Shown: piece after piece, positions 33,278 through 43,035 of the stretch
Layout: each line of letters opens with the position of its first letter
How positions within the stretch are numbered: position 1 is the first letter of the stretch
DNA from: Halococcus sediminicola
GTDB lineage: Archaea; Halobacteriota; Halobacteria; Halobacteriales; Halococcaceae
Direction of reading: 5' to 3'
Assembly (NCBI RefSeq): GCF_000755245.1
Contig: NZ_BBMP01000005.1
Coordinates: 124,001-188,000 of the forward strand
DNA: 64,000 bases
The notes under the pieces: model-generated
Database searches by the model: none
Seen by the model: the letters and a program-made list of their open reading frames with translations, nothing else
What the model was told of the DNA's origin: nothing
Made by a program: the position numbers and the translations under genes

Positions 33278-34816
33278 ATGGGATACGTTGTCAAGATGCC
33301 GAAACTAGGACTGGAGATGGAAGAGGGGACAATCCTGGACTGGTACGTAGAAGAAGAGGACACGGTTGAGGAAGGTGAAGCGATTGCTGAAATTGAATCC
33401 GAAAAGACTGTTGCTGAGATTGATGCCCGTGAGGGAGGTGTTCTCCGCTTGCTTGAGGTTGAAGAGGGTGCGACTGTTCCACCAGGAACACCTATTGGTA
33501 TCATTGCGGATGCGGACGAAGATATTGCTGATCTCGAATCCGAATTCGAAACAGAGAATTCTCTAGAATCAACTGAATCCCAGGCAGCTACAGATGATAC
33601 GATCGAAGAATCACCGAAGTCTGCTGAAGAACAAGTAGATACAGCCGGTGGAGGAAGTACTAATATAAAATCTTCACCAAAAGCAGAACGCCGTGCCGAG
33701 GAACTCGGTGTTGATTTGGCTGAAGTGGATGGATCGGGACCTCAAGGAGCAATTACCGCAGATGATGTTGAAGCTGCCACAGATACACAAGCAGAAAGCG
33801 AACAAATAAGAGCTTCTCCCCGGGCAGAACAGCGTGCCGAGGAACTCGGTGTTGACCTTGCCGAAGTAAGTGGTTCAGGTCCACAAAGTGCGATCACCGT
33901 TGATGATGTCGAGGCTATGGATGCTGAAGAAGAGCAGGTGAGCGACCGTATCTTCGCCGCACCGCGTGTTCGACAGCTTGCGCGCGAGCATGGTCTTGAT
34001 ATCAATACTCTCTCTGGATCGGGTGCGAACGGACGCATTACCGAATCAGACGTTCGGATGGCGGCTGACGAGAGTGAGATTACAGTGGGGGAGAGCGAGA
34101 CTCCCGAGACCCAATCAACAGGCCGTACCATCAGGGAAGAGAAGTCGTTCGACGGAATGCGTCGTACCATCGCGAACCGACTCAGTCAGAGCTATCAAAA
34201 TGCCGTTCACGTCACTGAGCACCGTGAAGTTGACGTCGAAGCATTTCTCGAAGCCGTCGAAGCTGCTTCAGATGCACTTGAGACTGACGTCTCAATGCCT
34301 GATCTGCTGTTGCTTGCTATCTCTGCCAGTCTCTCTGAACATCCCGATTTTAACGCCACCTTCGAAGATGATTTGCATCGTCTCTATGAAGAACATAATG
34401 TCTGTGTTGCTGTCGACGTTGAAGCAGGACTGATCACCCCGGTGTTACGGGAAGTCAACACCAAATCGATTGAGAGAATAGCAACTGAGCGCCGAGAACT
34501 CACAGAGAAAGCGCTTTCCGGCGAGTATACGATGGATGATCTCCAAGGGGGCACATTCACTGTGACGAATCTCGGGCTGTTAGGTGTCGAATCGTTCGAT
34601 CCAATAATCAATCCACCCCAAGTTGCCATTCTTGGTGTCAACGCGATACAGCAGCGGCCAGTCCCTGACGGGGAGGGAGTAGCCTTCAGAAGACAGTTGC
34701 CACTCGATCTTTCATTCGATCATCGGGTTGTGGACGGAGCAGACGCAGCACGGTTTCTCGCAACACTCACAGAACACATCGAAAACCCACTGCCGTTGCT
34801 TTTTGACTCTCTGTAA
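33278..34816 (+). CDS. acoC: Dihydrolipoamide acyltransferase (E2) with three E3-binding domains
   Basis: A 512-residue E2 core of a 2-oxoacid or acetoin dehydrogenase. The lipoyl domain is at 1-80 with the modified Lys43 in ESEKTVAEI. Three peripheral subunit-binding domains follow, at about 131-167 (SSPKAERRAEELGVDLAEV), 178-213 (ASPRAEQRAEELGVDLAEV) and 226-262 (AAPRVRQLAREHGLDINTL). Most E2 proteins have one. The catalytic domain has the DHRVVDG motif with His482 and Asp486. The gene is divergent from the other aco genes and lies next to them. Codon use is more AT-rich than in neighbours, hinting at transfer. No E3 gene is in the window. Confidence 0.9.
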   Translation: MGYVVKMPKLGLEMEEGTILDWYVEEEDTVEEGEAIAEIESEKTVAEIDAREGGVLRLLEVEEGATVPPGTPIGIIADADEDIADLESEFETENSLESTESQAATDDTIEESPKSAEEQVDTAGGGSTNIKSSPKAERRAEELGVDLAEVDGSGPQGAITADDVEAATDTQAESEQIRASPRAEQRAEELGVDLAEVSGSGPQSAITVDDVEAMDAEEEQVSDRIFAAPRVRQLAREHGLDINTLSGSGANGRITESDVRMAADESEITVGESETPETQSTGRTIREEKSFDGMRRTIANRLSQSYQNAVHVTEHREVDVEAFLEAVEAASDALETDVSMPDLLLLAISASLSEHPDFNATFEDDLHRLYEEHNVCVAVDVEAGLITPVLREVNTKSIERIATERRELTEKALSGEYTMDDLQGGTFTVTNLGLLGVESFDPIINPPQVAILGVNAIQQRPVPDGEGVAFRRQLPLDLSFDHRVVDGADAARFLATLTEHIENPLPLLFDSL

Positions 34817-34856
34817 AACAGTACAGAGCGGTTGTAATCGACAACTGTCCTCTGAA

Positions 34857-35375
34857 TTATCTCGGATAGGTTTCGTCCGGTTCGGGCATTGACTCTAAAT
34901 TCGTCGCAGTCTCGAATATCATGCCGTTCAGTTGCTCTTGCGTGTCGAGATACCAATACGGGGTGTCGACAAACGTTCCACTCTGAAGTACTTCCATTCC
35001 TGCCTCTTCGAACTGCTGGACGGTTTCCTCGGTATTTTCGAATGCAAAGCACGCAACATGGTGGAGGCCCTCACCATGCTCCTCTAAGTGTTCAGTATAG
35101 ATACTCTTTCCCTCTGTGGGTTCAATCAGTTCGACCATCATCCCAGCGAGATCAGCAAGTGCGAGTGTCATGGTATAATCGTGATCCTCCCCACGATAGG
35201 TTGTTTCCGACAGTTTTGGAGGCTCAAATCGATAAACCTCCCACGGGCTAATGCCCAAAATTGAATCAAAACGTTCCATCCCGTCCTCTATATCTTCGAC
35301 TACAATTCCGACTTGCGTAATTTCTGGAATTTCGACCCCTGCGTCTGGTATGGTATCAATAGCCATAGACGACAA
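34857..35375 (-). CDS. VOC-family (glyoxalase-like) protein
   Basis: A 172-residue protein with two beta-alpha-beta-beta-beta modules: ITQVGIVVEDIEDGMERFDS in the first, LHHVACFAFENTEETVQQFE in the second. Metal ligands are less clear: VGIVV lacks the usual His, while HHVACF and IFETAT offer His and Glu. It resembles methylmalonyl-CoA epimerase and lactoylglutathione lyase relatives but cannot be assigned. It lies between the E2 gene and AcoX-like gene and may act on a metabolite of the same pathway. Confidence 0.72.
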   Translation of the reverse strand: MSSMAIDTIPDAGVEIPEITQVGIVVEDIEDGMERFDSILGISPWEVYRFEPPKLSETTYRGEDHDYTMTLALADLAGMMVELIEPTEGKSIYTEHLEEHGEGLHHVACFAFENTEETVQQFEEAGMEVLQSGTFVDTPYWYLDTQEQLNGMIFETATNLESMPEPDETYPR

Positions 35376-35466
35376 GCAACGTCATTTCACTTATATCTTC
35401 GTTCCAATTGCTTACTGTATCAATACAGTAGCTATTCTATAATGCCTAAGTTCGCATGCGACACCC

Positions 35467-36456
35467 TCAACCATCCGTGAGAACGCCAGTGTGTGCTGCA
35501 GACTCGAACACTGCTTCGTGTGAGATGAGTCGTGGACCGTCAGGTACCGAATGAAACTCAACGGTTTCGTTAACAACTTCGAGTTCACGTTCGCCATCAG
35601 CACCGAGCACACCATCGTCAACCTCGACAACCATTGACTCCTGATCCGATAGGCGGTGATGTTCCTCGACTCCAACTCTGGTCGTCACGCCGGGAGCGAC
35701 GATCGCCCTCACTGTCTGGTTGGACATTCCGGCATCGGCGAGTCGTAACGCAATTGCGCCCGGTTCGTCGGGCGCAAGCGAATCGAGTGCACCCGCAACA
35801 CTACTCAGACCGATTTCCGACGGATTCGCTCGGGAGACGATTCCACCCAACATCTCGTCGGGATCAAGCAATGCACGAGTTCCGATGAACGAACGGTCCG
35901 AGAGTTCGACTGCCGCTATCCCTGTCACGGACTCACCTGATTCGGTTCGTGCTTCGACCATCTCATGACGATAGGTGGTTTCCTCGTTGTCGACAGTACC
36001 GCTCGCAACGAGCGCAACTGCGGCTCCAGCAACGGTTCCATCGACCGCCGACGGAACGACATTGTTCGTCCCAGTCGACACCGAAAGGAGAGGAAGGTCA
36101 TCGCAGCCAAGCGCTGCGTCGCGGGTCGTTCCGTCCCCTCCGAGAACGACGAGTGCATCGGCTTCTGTTTGGAAGCGTTCGGCTGCCCGTCGGGTGTCTG
36201 CTGCCTCTCCAGTAAGAGTCATGTCGAGCAATTCCACAGAAACATCGTCCGGAGCGTCCTCGACAACGTTCGCAGCGATTCCCGATGTGTCGGGCATCAG
36301 TGTTACGTCTGGCGTAGCAGACGGGACAGTGACTCCGGAGAGAACACATTCGGTAACACGTCGCTTCGCGTAGTTGTCCACAACACTTGCGCCACCGGTT
36401 AGCCGCCTGATATCACGTCCGGCGGCTGGATTGACTATGACACCGATATGAGACAC
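35467..36456 (-). CDS. acoX: AcoX-like ATP-NAD kinase-family protein
   Basis: A 329-residue protein of the NAD-kinase/diacylglycerol-kinase superfamily: N-terminal HIGVIVNPAAGRDIRRLTGG, nucleotide-binding ALVVLGGDGTTRDAALG, and SVSTGTNNVVPSAVDGT. In acetoin gene clusters such a protein is called AcoX; its reaction has not been established. It lies 13 bases after the stop of the E1 beta gene on the same strand, so it ends the operon acoA-acoB-acoX-VOC. Confidence 0.82.
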   Translation of the reverse strand: MSHIGVIVNPAAGRDIRRLTGGASVVDNYAKRRVTECVLSGVTVPSATPDVTLMPDTSGIAANVVEDAPDDVSVELLDMTLTGEAADTRRAAERFQTEADALVVLGGDGTTRDAALGCDDLPLLSVSTGTNNVVPSAVDGTVAGAAVALVASGTVDNEETTYRHEMVEARTESGESVTGIAAVELSDRSFIGTRALLDPDEMLGGIVSRANPSEIGLSSVAGALDSLAPDEPGAIALRLADAGMSNQTVRAIVAPGVTTRVGVEEHHRLSDQESMVVEVDDGVLGADGERELEVVNETVEFHSVPDGPRLISHEAVFESAAHTGVLTDG

Positions 36457-36468
36457 GAATCGCCAACC

Positions 36469-37470
36469 TCAGGCGATCCGTTCGATAGCGTTGCGAACGT
36501 CGTCTGCGTCCGGCAGGACTTCGCTTTCCAGTACTGGGCTGAACGGGATATGCGTGTCCGGGACGCCGACACGTTGAATTGGCGCATCGAGACTGTAGAA
36601 GGCGTTTTCAACAGCTCGCGATACTACTTCGGCTTGCGCTCCATACGAGAGGGGGCTCTCTCCAGCGACGACCATCCGTCCCGTTTTATCGAGACTCTCG
36701 ACAATAGTGTCCGTATCGAGCGGGTACAGCGAGCGGAGATCGATCACTTCGACATCGACATCACCATCGAGTTCGTCAGCGACTGATAGTGATTCGCCAA
36801 CGAGGCGCTGCGTCGCCACGACTGTGACATCGTCTCCTTCTCGCTCAACGTTTGCCTCACCTAGTGGAATCGTGAAGTCTTCATCCACCGGCACTTCACC
36901 TGACTGTTCGTAGATCATCTTGTTCTCGAAGAAGAATACAGGATCGTCGGAACGAATCGCTGATCGCAGCAATCCTTTCGCGGCTTCAGGTGTGCCGGGT
37001 GTCACAGCCATCAGGCCTGGGAAGTGAGCAATCATCGAGTGAACGGTTCCAGAGTGCTGGCTTGCTGCGCCCATACCACCACCCTCGGTGGCACGCACAG
37101 TTACCGGCATTTCGATCTTGCCGCCAAACATATAGCGCATTTTCGCCATCTGATTCATCGTCTGTTCCATTGCGACACCGATGAAATCCGAGAACATGAG
37201 TTCAGCGACAGGCCGTGAACCGGTCGCTGCTGCACCCGTTGCCGCACCAATGATCCCCGCTTCCGAAATCGGCGTGTCACGCACACGCTCGGGACCGAAG
37301 TCATGGTAGAGGTCTCCCGTTACATCGAGAACCCCTTCCATTACGCCGATGTCCTCGCCGATGAGGAAGACGTCGTCATCACGGTTCAGCTCCTCGCGCA
37401 TTGTCTCTCTGATGGCCTCCCGAATGGTCATCGTCTGGGTCTCTCGACCTTCGAGTTCTGCGCTCGCCAT
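36469..37470 (-). CDS. acoB: Acetoin/2-oxoacid dehydrogenase E1 beta subunit
   Basis: A 333-residue E1 beta protein. Recognisable segments are EDIGVMEGVLDVTGDLYHDF, DTPISEAGIIGAATGAAATG, PVAELMFSDFIGVAMEQTMN and the C-terminal YGAQAEVVSRAVENAFYSLD. With E1 alpha it makes the thiamine-diphosphate-dependent heterotetramer that attacks acetoin or a 2-oxoacid and passes the acyl group to lipoyl-E2. Its ATG overlaps the E1 alpha stop region at a single base (37470), so the two are coupled. Confidence 0.93.
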   Translation of the reverse strand: MASAELEGRETQTMTIREAIRETMREELNRDDDVFLIGEDIGVMEGVLDVTGDLYHDFGPERVRDTPISEAGIIGAATGAAATGSRPVAELMFSDFIGVAMEQTMNQMAKMRYMFGGKIEMPVTVRATEGGGMGAASQHSGTVHSMIAHFPGLMAVTPGTPEAAKGLLRSAIRSDDPVFFFENKMIYEQSGEVPVDEDFTIPLGEANVEREGDDVTVVATQRLVGESLSVADELDGDVDVEVIDLRSLYPLDTDTIVESLDKTGRMVVAGESPLSYGAQAEVVSRAVENAFYSLDAPIQRVGVPDTHIPFSPVLESEVLPDADDVRNAIERIA

Positions 37471-38519
37471 CAGAACTCACCTCCTCTGGTGCCGCCATCA
37501 GCGCGAGCATTCGCCTGTTCTACGAAGAGATCGATGTCCGGCACTCTCTGAGAGAACATATCCTCGTAGGCCTCTTCCGGTGTGGGCTCGTCCGCATTTT
37601 TCGCGTACTCGATGGCGTCCTCGATCTCCGCTTCGATGTTTGCTCGCATCTCTTCTAACTCCTCTTCGGAGAGTTCGTCGCGTTCGATGAGCCGCTCGGA
37701 AAAGTCATCGATGGGGTCGCGCTTTCGCCACTCTTCGACCTCCTCTTCATCCCGATAGAGTTCCTGATCGCCCTCAAAATGACCGTGGAAGCGGTAGGTC
37801 TCGGCTTCGATAAACGTCGGGCCATCGCCGTTACGAGCGCGTTTGCGTGCCTCAATGACAGCCTCGTTCACTGCCGTGATGTCCATTCCATCGACATTGA
37901 TTCCTGGAATGTCGTATGCGGAAGATGTGTCGCTGAGGTTTTTGGCGTTGTGTTGGTCACTGACTGCCGTTCCTTCCCCGTACTGGTTGTTTTCCACGAG
38001 GAATATGACTGGCAAATCCCATGCCGATGCAAGGTTCACTGCCTCGTGAACTTGGCCCTGAGCGACGGCACCATCTCCCAAGAAAGACAGAGCAATCCGA
38101 TCCTCGCCTTTTTGCTTTATGCTGAGTGCTGCACCCGCCCCAAGCGGTGGACCCGCGCCGACGATTCCATTTGCACCGAGCATGTTAGAGTCCACGTCGG
38201 CGATGTGCATCGATCCACCTTTGCCATTGCAATATCCCTCCCGTCTCCCATATATTTCGGACATCATGAGTTTCGGATCGAGACCCTTTGCGATACAGTG
38301 GCCGTGTCCACGATGAGTGCTGGTGATGTAGTCGTCTTCTTCTAAGGCAGCACAGGCTCCTACCCCGATAGCTTCTTCTCCAACATAGAGATGAACGAAC
38401 CCCGGAATTTCACCGTCTGCGAAGCGTTCGCCTGCCCTCGTATCGAACTCACGAATCGTGAGCATTCGCCGTAGCGCTTCTGTTCGCCCTTCCTCTGTTT
38501 CGAGATCGATTGCTGGCAT
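37470..38519 (-). CDS. acoA: Acetoin/2-oxoacid dehydrogenase E1 alpha subunit
   Basis: A 349-residue E1 alpha protein. The ThDP motif runs from LGDGAVAQGQVHEAVNLASA to FLVENNQYGEG. STHRGHGHCIAKG and the KGGSMHIADV segment are typical of acetoin and pyruvate dehydrogenases. The set with an AcoX-like protein favours acetoin, but branched-chain or pyruvate substrates cannot be ruled out. First gene of its operon; the 318-bp gap to the divergent lplB gene must hold both promoters. Confidence 0.93.
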   Translation of the reverse strand: MPAIDLETEEGRTEALRRMLTIREFDTRAGERFADGEIPGFVHLYVGEEAIGVGACAALEEDDYITSTHRGHGHCIAKGLDPKLMMSEIYGRREGYCNGKGGSMHIADVDSNMLGANGIVGAGPPLGAGAALSIKQKGEDRIALSFLGDGAVAQGQVHEAVNLASAWDLPVIFLVENNQYGEGTAVSDQHNAKNLSDTSSAYDIPGINVDGMDITAVNEAVIEARKRARNGDGPTFIEAETYRFHGHFEGDQELYRDEEEVEEWRKRDPIDDFSERLIERDELSEEELEEMRANIEAEIEDAIEYAKNADEPTPEEAYEDMFSQRVPDIDLFVEQANARADGGTRGGEF

Positions 38520-38837
38520 TTGCGGCTACACGAACGTAACGGAAGATAATAGTTGTTGTGGGTGGGTACCACAACTCATGAGAGTGGCAGAGAATATTAT
38601 TGAAATTTTGGATGCTGTCTTAGTTGATTTTCTTTCCACTTACTGATTAGACAATCATCAAGCTACGGAGTTGACGAATCCGATCGAGCACGCTTCGACT
38701 CATACGACAATATTTCGAGAAGTGATCAACACTATTACAGTTGAATCGCTATAGAGGTATAGAACCGAGAATTGTTCAAAAATCGGGCGAACACGATCAG
38801 GGCCAGATATTCACTCTGTCCGACCGTCCGAGTAGAT

Positions 38838-39110
38838 ATGGAACGCACTGGATCAGTGAAGGTACCGAACGGAAAGCTCGTTAACGTGGCTGCAACCTAC
38901 GAAGACACCATCGAATCGGTGACGATCACCGGTGATTTCTTTCTCGAACCACCCGAGGCACGGGCGAATCTCGAACGGGTGATTGAGGGACAACCGACAG
39001 AGACTTCGAAACAGGAATTGGTCGACGCAATCAAGACAATCGATGCACGGCTGATCGGCTTTTCGGCCGACCATCTCGCTGAGGCTGTTCGGAAGGCGGT
39101 CAATCAATGA
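38838..39110 (+). CDS. lplB: Lipoate ligase accessory (C-terminal) subunit
   Basis: A 90-residue protein starting MERTGSVKVPNGKLVNVAAT, then VTITGDFFLEPPEARANLER and LIGFSADHLAEAVRKAV. This is the small domain that in bacteria is fused to lipoate-protein ligase A and in archaea is a separate protein needed for lipoate adenylation. Start set at 38838; upstream codons in frame lack family support. The stop overlaps the lplA start (ATGA). Both would lipoylate Lys43 of the neighbouring E2. Confidence 0.85.
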   Translation: MERTGSVKVPNGKLVNVAATYEDTIESVTITGDFFLEPPEARANLERVIEGQPTETSKQELVDAIKTIDARLIGFSADHLAEAVRKAVNQ

Positions 39111-39880
39111 ACAATCTCGACGCCACCCTCGACGAAAGCTGGCGGATCATTGATGACGGAGTCTACGACGAGCCGACCCACCACGCGCTCGATGAAGTGT
39201 TGATCGGTCGTCTCAACAATAACGAGATAACACCCACGATTCGGTTTTGGTACCGGACGGGACCAGCAGTACCTCTCGGTCGCTTTCAAGCATACGCCGA
39301 CGAAGTACAGGACGAGTACGTCCGTGACCAGGGAATCGATGTCGTGCGACGGATCACCGGCGGTGGCGCGATGTATGCTGAGCCCGGCGCGGTGATCACC
39401 TACTCAATGTACCTCCCCTGTGAGATGGTCTCTGATGACATCGAACGAAGCTATGAACAACTCAACCAATGGGCCATCGACGCACTCTGCAACCTCGGAC
39501 TCGCAGCCTTTCACGAACCGCTCAACGACATCGCTCACGAGGACGGAAAGATCGGCGGTGCGGCCCAGCTCCGGCGCTCGAATGCAGTGTTGCACCACGT
39601 CACGATGAGCTACGCGCTCGACATCGAAGCGATGCTCCGAGCGCTTCGTATCGGCAAAGAGAAACTCTCCGATAAGGCTGTCAAATCGGCCGAGAAACGC
39701 GTCACCCGTATTGCGGACTACGTCAACGGGGACCGAAAGACTGTGATCGAACGACTCAAAGATGAATTTTACGACAATTACGGCGGCGTGAGGGGTTCAT
39801 TGACGGACAATGAAGTGATGGCGGCGGAACGACTTGCCGAGACAAAGTTCAGGACGGACGAGTGGAACAAGCGTCTGTAG
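39107..39880 (+). CDS. lplA: Lipoate-protein ligase, catalytic subunit
   Basis: A 257-residue ligase. The signature VRRITGGGAMYAEPGAVITY gives the RRxTGGG lipoyl-AMP loop; GKIGGAAQLRRSNAVLHHVT contains the catalytic Lys (DGKIGG) and the GAAQ motif. It lacks the C-terminal accessory domain, which is the separate upstream gene, a known archaeal two-piece arrangement. Its place beside the E1/E2 genes fits a self-contained lipoylation set. Confidence 0.9.
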   Translation: MNNLDATLDESWRIIDDGVYDEPTHHALDEVLIGRLNNNEITPTIRFWYRTGPAVPLGRFQAYADEVQDEYVRDQGIDVVRRITGGGAMYAEPGAVITYSMYLPCEMVSDDIERSYEQLNQWAIDALCNLGLAAFHEPLNDIAHEDGKIGGAAQLRRSNAVLHHVTMSYALDIEAMLRALRIGKEKLSDKAVKSAEKRVTRIADYVNGDRKTVIERLKDEFYDNYGGVRGSLTDNEVMAAERLAETKFRTDEWNKRL

Positions 39881-40225
39881 TTTCTCCTCTCTCACGTTCA
39901 GTTATATGATCCCCTATAGAGGTCGATATCAAGAAAAATGACAGAGTACGATAGGTGCGCTTTATCCCTCGGTGGCTAAAGACGGATGAGTCGATTTCCT
40001 TCTTTTCCTTCTACATCGTGCGCTATTTTCCTGAATGGATTGGCTATTGGGCGAGACGAATTCTATGAAACGCTCTCATCTATGGAATAAGTTCGGAGGG
40101 CTATTCTACCCGGCGATTAAGAACAAGACGAATCCACGAAATGAGTCGGTTGTGCCGTCTCTTCATTCGGCGAATAGAACTATAGCATTCTGCATCGTAT
40201 TAGTAATAATACCACTCGTTTCGTC
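39881..40225. other. Intergenic stretch without a convincing gene
   Basis: About 345 bases, AT-richer than coding DNA. An open frame from 40035 runs into the next pseudogene out of frame and has no family-like content. Confidence 0.45.
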
Positions 40226-41052
40226 CCGACCACTACGCGGTCCGCAAGAGGGATCGTCGAGACGGATCAGCAATGGACTCTCGACGAGCGCGATGCGTTC
40301 GCGTCATTCGCTGATTGCCTCGGCGATCTCGACATTGATGTGGTTGGCCCATCAACCGACGGATTTCAGCAGCCATCGACACAGCTGTTGATCGCACCGC
40401 CTCACGCATCGAACACAGCAATCTCACTTGAGGAAATCTGCGACATCTACCGTGAGACGGTCATGAGTGTTGATCACTACACTGATCTCTACGGCGATAC
40501 GTTAGAGGAAAGCCTTGCTCAGGAGTTCGGACCGGAAGTCGCGACTACCATGACAACCAGCGACCAGCTCACACCACAGCTCCGTGACCGGCTCGTCAAT
40601 TGTAGCCAACAGGCGCGTGAAAGCCGTCAGTCCCTTCTACAGGGCCTCAAAAGCGAACACACTGCTCTTGAGGCTGCCGATGAGAAACTGACGCGCTTAG
40701 GTGCTGATCTCGATGACGTTGTGGGGGGCGCTCGTTCGACAACTGGACCGAGACGAAACTCGCTGATGTCGACGAACGTCTCCGCTCGCGCAAACGAGAC
40801 TGCGAGCAGCTACTCGCTAATCGACAGGCCACTCTCAACGAACAGCGCGTTCCCAGTACCCATCGTATTGATCACGAATTCAGCGAGTATCTCTATGAGT
40901 CGCTCTCGGTGACCTATCCTGTGGTGACGGACGCGATCAGTCTCATTGACACGCTCCGTACCGCCCACCAGAGTGTTGAACAGGCACTCTCCAGCCGAGA
41001 GCTTGACTTCAACGAAGAATTAACTACTGCACCCTACCGAAAATGCCATTAA
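40226..41052 (+). pseudogene. DUF7260-type gene, truncated and frameshifted
   Basis: Without a start codon, the coding signal begins TRSARGIVETDQQWTLDERD and continues VDHYTDLYGDTLEESLAQEF, GPEVATTMTTSDQLTPQLRD and LQGLKSEHTALEAADEKLTR. Near 40725 it shifts frame and proceeds as LRSRKRDCEQLLANRQATLN, HEFSEYLYESLSVTYPVVTD, ending at a TAA at 41050-41052. The middle and end align with the intact paralogue at 1881-2669 (for example EYLYESLSVTYPVV against EYLYHSQDFTYPVL). Confidence 0.65.
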
Positions 41053-41300
41053 AAGCATGAAGTCGCTCGTCGATAATTGGGTACTCAACCTCAGTTTCTG
41101 AAAGTGAAAATGTCGCAAACAGGACGTTCGATACCGAAGAGCTGCTGTTCATCCATTGAAGACACTAACCTTGGTATATATCAAGATGCAGAGATTCGTG
41201 AGAACCGATCAGAGATAGTGTTTTAACCGGACACACCGCTCTTCGAGTCATCGTAATCAGATGAGCGAAGTATTTTCTCATCGGTCGCGGATCACTATAC

Positions 41301-41891
41301 ATGGCTGCTATCGTCAAGCTCCGTGCGGCGACATTCATCCCCCTTGTTTGGCTCGACTCACCACGCGAGGGCGAGGAGAATCTCCAGTTCCGTGGAGACG
41401 ATCGTGATTTTACACCACATACCGTCAATACTGGTCGTTCACGCGTCGAGCAGGAAGTTGTGATCGACTTCGCGCGCGAGGAAGTGCAGACTCATGCAGA
41501 CACCGGTCGTTCGAAAGAGCGCATAGAACGACCGGATGGTACTACAGAAATCCACGAGGGAAAAGCTGACACGTCGAATGTCACGGTTACCGATATCGTC
41601 TGGGGCGAGGGATGCGAACTCCTCATGCGTGCAGAAGCCGCAAATCCATTAGTTGAAGCAGCCGCTCCAGTGATCTATGAGACACACGCGACGGTCAAAT
41701 CCGACGGTGGCATTCGCCTCGCGGGTGTTCACGATGCATTTCCCTGCTTCGAATTCTACGCTCAGACCGACTTCAAACCGTTCAGTACGCTGTATACGTA
41801 TGATTATCGTGAAGTCGGTGGATCTCCGCTAGATCTCGCAGGACCGCCCGAATGTGAGTTCGATATCACCACCCCATGTTCCCCTGATTGA
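41301..41891 (+). CDS. DUF3238-type protein
   Basis: A 196-residue protein starting MAAIVKLRAATFIPLVWLDS, with FRGDDRDFTPHTVNTGRSRV, EQEVVIDFAREEVQTHADTG and AGVHDAFPCFEFYAQTDFKP. This pattern fits the DUF3238 family of bacterial and archaeal proteins, beta-rich, unknown in function. No signal peptide. It stands alone between two decayed genes. Confidence 0.6.
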   Translation: MAAIVKLRAATFIPLVWLDSPREGEENLQFRGDDRDFTPHTVNTGRSRVEQEVVIDFAREEVQTHADTGRSKERIERPDGTTEIHEGKADTSNVTVTDIVWGEGCELLMRAEAANPLVEAAAPVIYETHATVKSDGGIRLAGVHDAFPCFEFYAQTDFKPFSTLYTYDYREVGGSPLDLAGPPECEFDITTPCSPD

Positions 41892-41926
41892 ACTCATCAT
41901 GGTACTGCTGCAAAGCGGTCTTCATA

Positions 41927-42369
41927 TCAGCTCGTCTCGTAGGATTCAGTGAGACAATCCCAGACTGCCTGTGCGTAGGCAGCCGATCCCTGCTGCTCGT
42001 CCGCGAACGCCTCCCAGTCGAAGACGTCGCCCGAGAGCGCACGGAATTTCCACGTACCGGTATACTCGTCGAACCCGCGACCGAAGCCGAACGGCCTAGC
42101 GAGGATGATATTGCTGGCGAACGCACGCGTCGTGTAGCCGGTCTCGCTGAGTTGCTCCGCGATCACGGGCTCCGGGCAGTCGAGCGTCTGATTGTCGACG
42201 TGGATGCCGAGTTCGCTTGGATACTTCCCGGCGAACAGCGAGGCGTGAACGGGGACGGTCCAGTGACTCGTCGCCCACGTATTCGTGAACCGAATCCCCG
42301 GCAGCCAGTCGAACTGTTCGTGGAAGGCATCGAAGCGCAGCGTATCCAAACGACGAGTGCGACGTTCAT
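41927..42369 (-). pseudogene. Sulfatase-family gene, frameshifted and truncated
   Basis: From ATG 42369 the frame begins MNVALVV, then one base is missing near 42347; the next frame continues LDTLRFDAFHEQFDWLPGI, FTNTWATSHWTVPVHASLFA, YPSELGIHVDNQTLDCPEPV and AFASNIILARPFGFGRGFDE. This is the start of a sulfatase/alkaline-phosphatase-fold protein. The frame ends at 41927 after about 147 residues, where family members have over 400. The nucleophile motif (C/S-x-P-S-R) is replaced by TVPVHAS, as in some haloarchaeal relatives. Confidence 0.65.
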
Positions 42370-43035
42370 CGGCGGCGCTACCCGCGGGGTGCGTATTACT
42401 GTTCGCCGGACGAAGGCCGGCAGCGGCGGACAAACGGTGTAGTGGCCCGGTGCGAGAGGACCCTGTTCGACAAACCGTGGGTCCGCCTGTCGTACAACGT
42501 GGTGGTCGGTTCCGGTGTGCTTCCGCAGGCAACCGAGACTATCGCCGAACTCCCCACCAGTTGCCCGATTTGATCCTTCTCGGGTGCACAGCGTGCGATG
42601 TGGGCTTCCGCCGGTAAGGAAAGAGTGAACGCTGTCCCTGAGCTCTCAGCTACTCTATACCACCTTCTCGCCACTCTCAACTAGCGTCTCGATGTATTCG
42701 TACGCTCCAGAGTATGTCACTATCCTGCTTTGGCAGTTATCTAACGAGAAACGTTGGCAGCGATACCGACGGTGTCGGCAGAAGCTCTTCTACCGCGGCT
42801 GCCTTATGTAACAAGCGAAGATCAGCAGGCTATCGAACGTTACACAAGGTCGAACCGCCAACACTCGCGAGGAGAGGACATTGCAGGGGAACATTACGGT
42901 CCGCAATTGCCGCTTCAGCTGTTTTCTACCTGCGTCTCAAACGAACTCAACAGCAAGAGCTGGGGTAATCTCTCGATCTTCAGACCCTGGAAGTCACCGA
43001 CAGCGCTGTATTCCTTTCCTAATCCATGTCTTCAA
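42370..43035 (-). other. Gene-poor stretch with a stub of the repeated unknown protein
   Basis: At 42915-42985 the minus strand reads ERLPQLLLLSSFETQVENS then stop, a degraded match to the ending EELTEFSPASSFDEQAERG of the repeated unknown protein (copy D). The rest, about 590 bases, shows no convincing gene. Confidence 0.4.

Noticed and set aside
40035-40391. A 118-codon plus-strand frame
   Set aside because: Its second half overlaps the DUF7260-type pseudogene out of frame, and the first half has no recognisable content.
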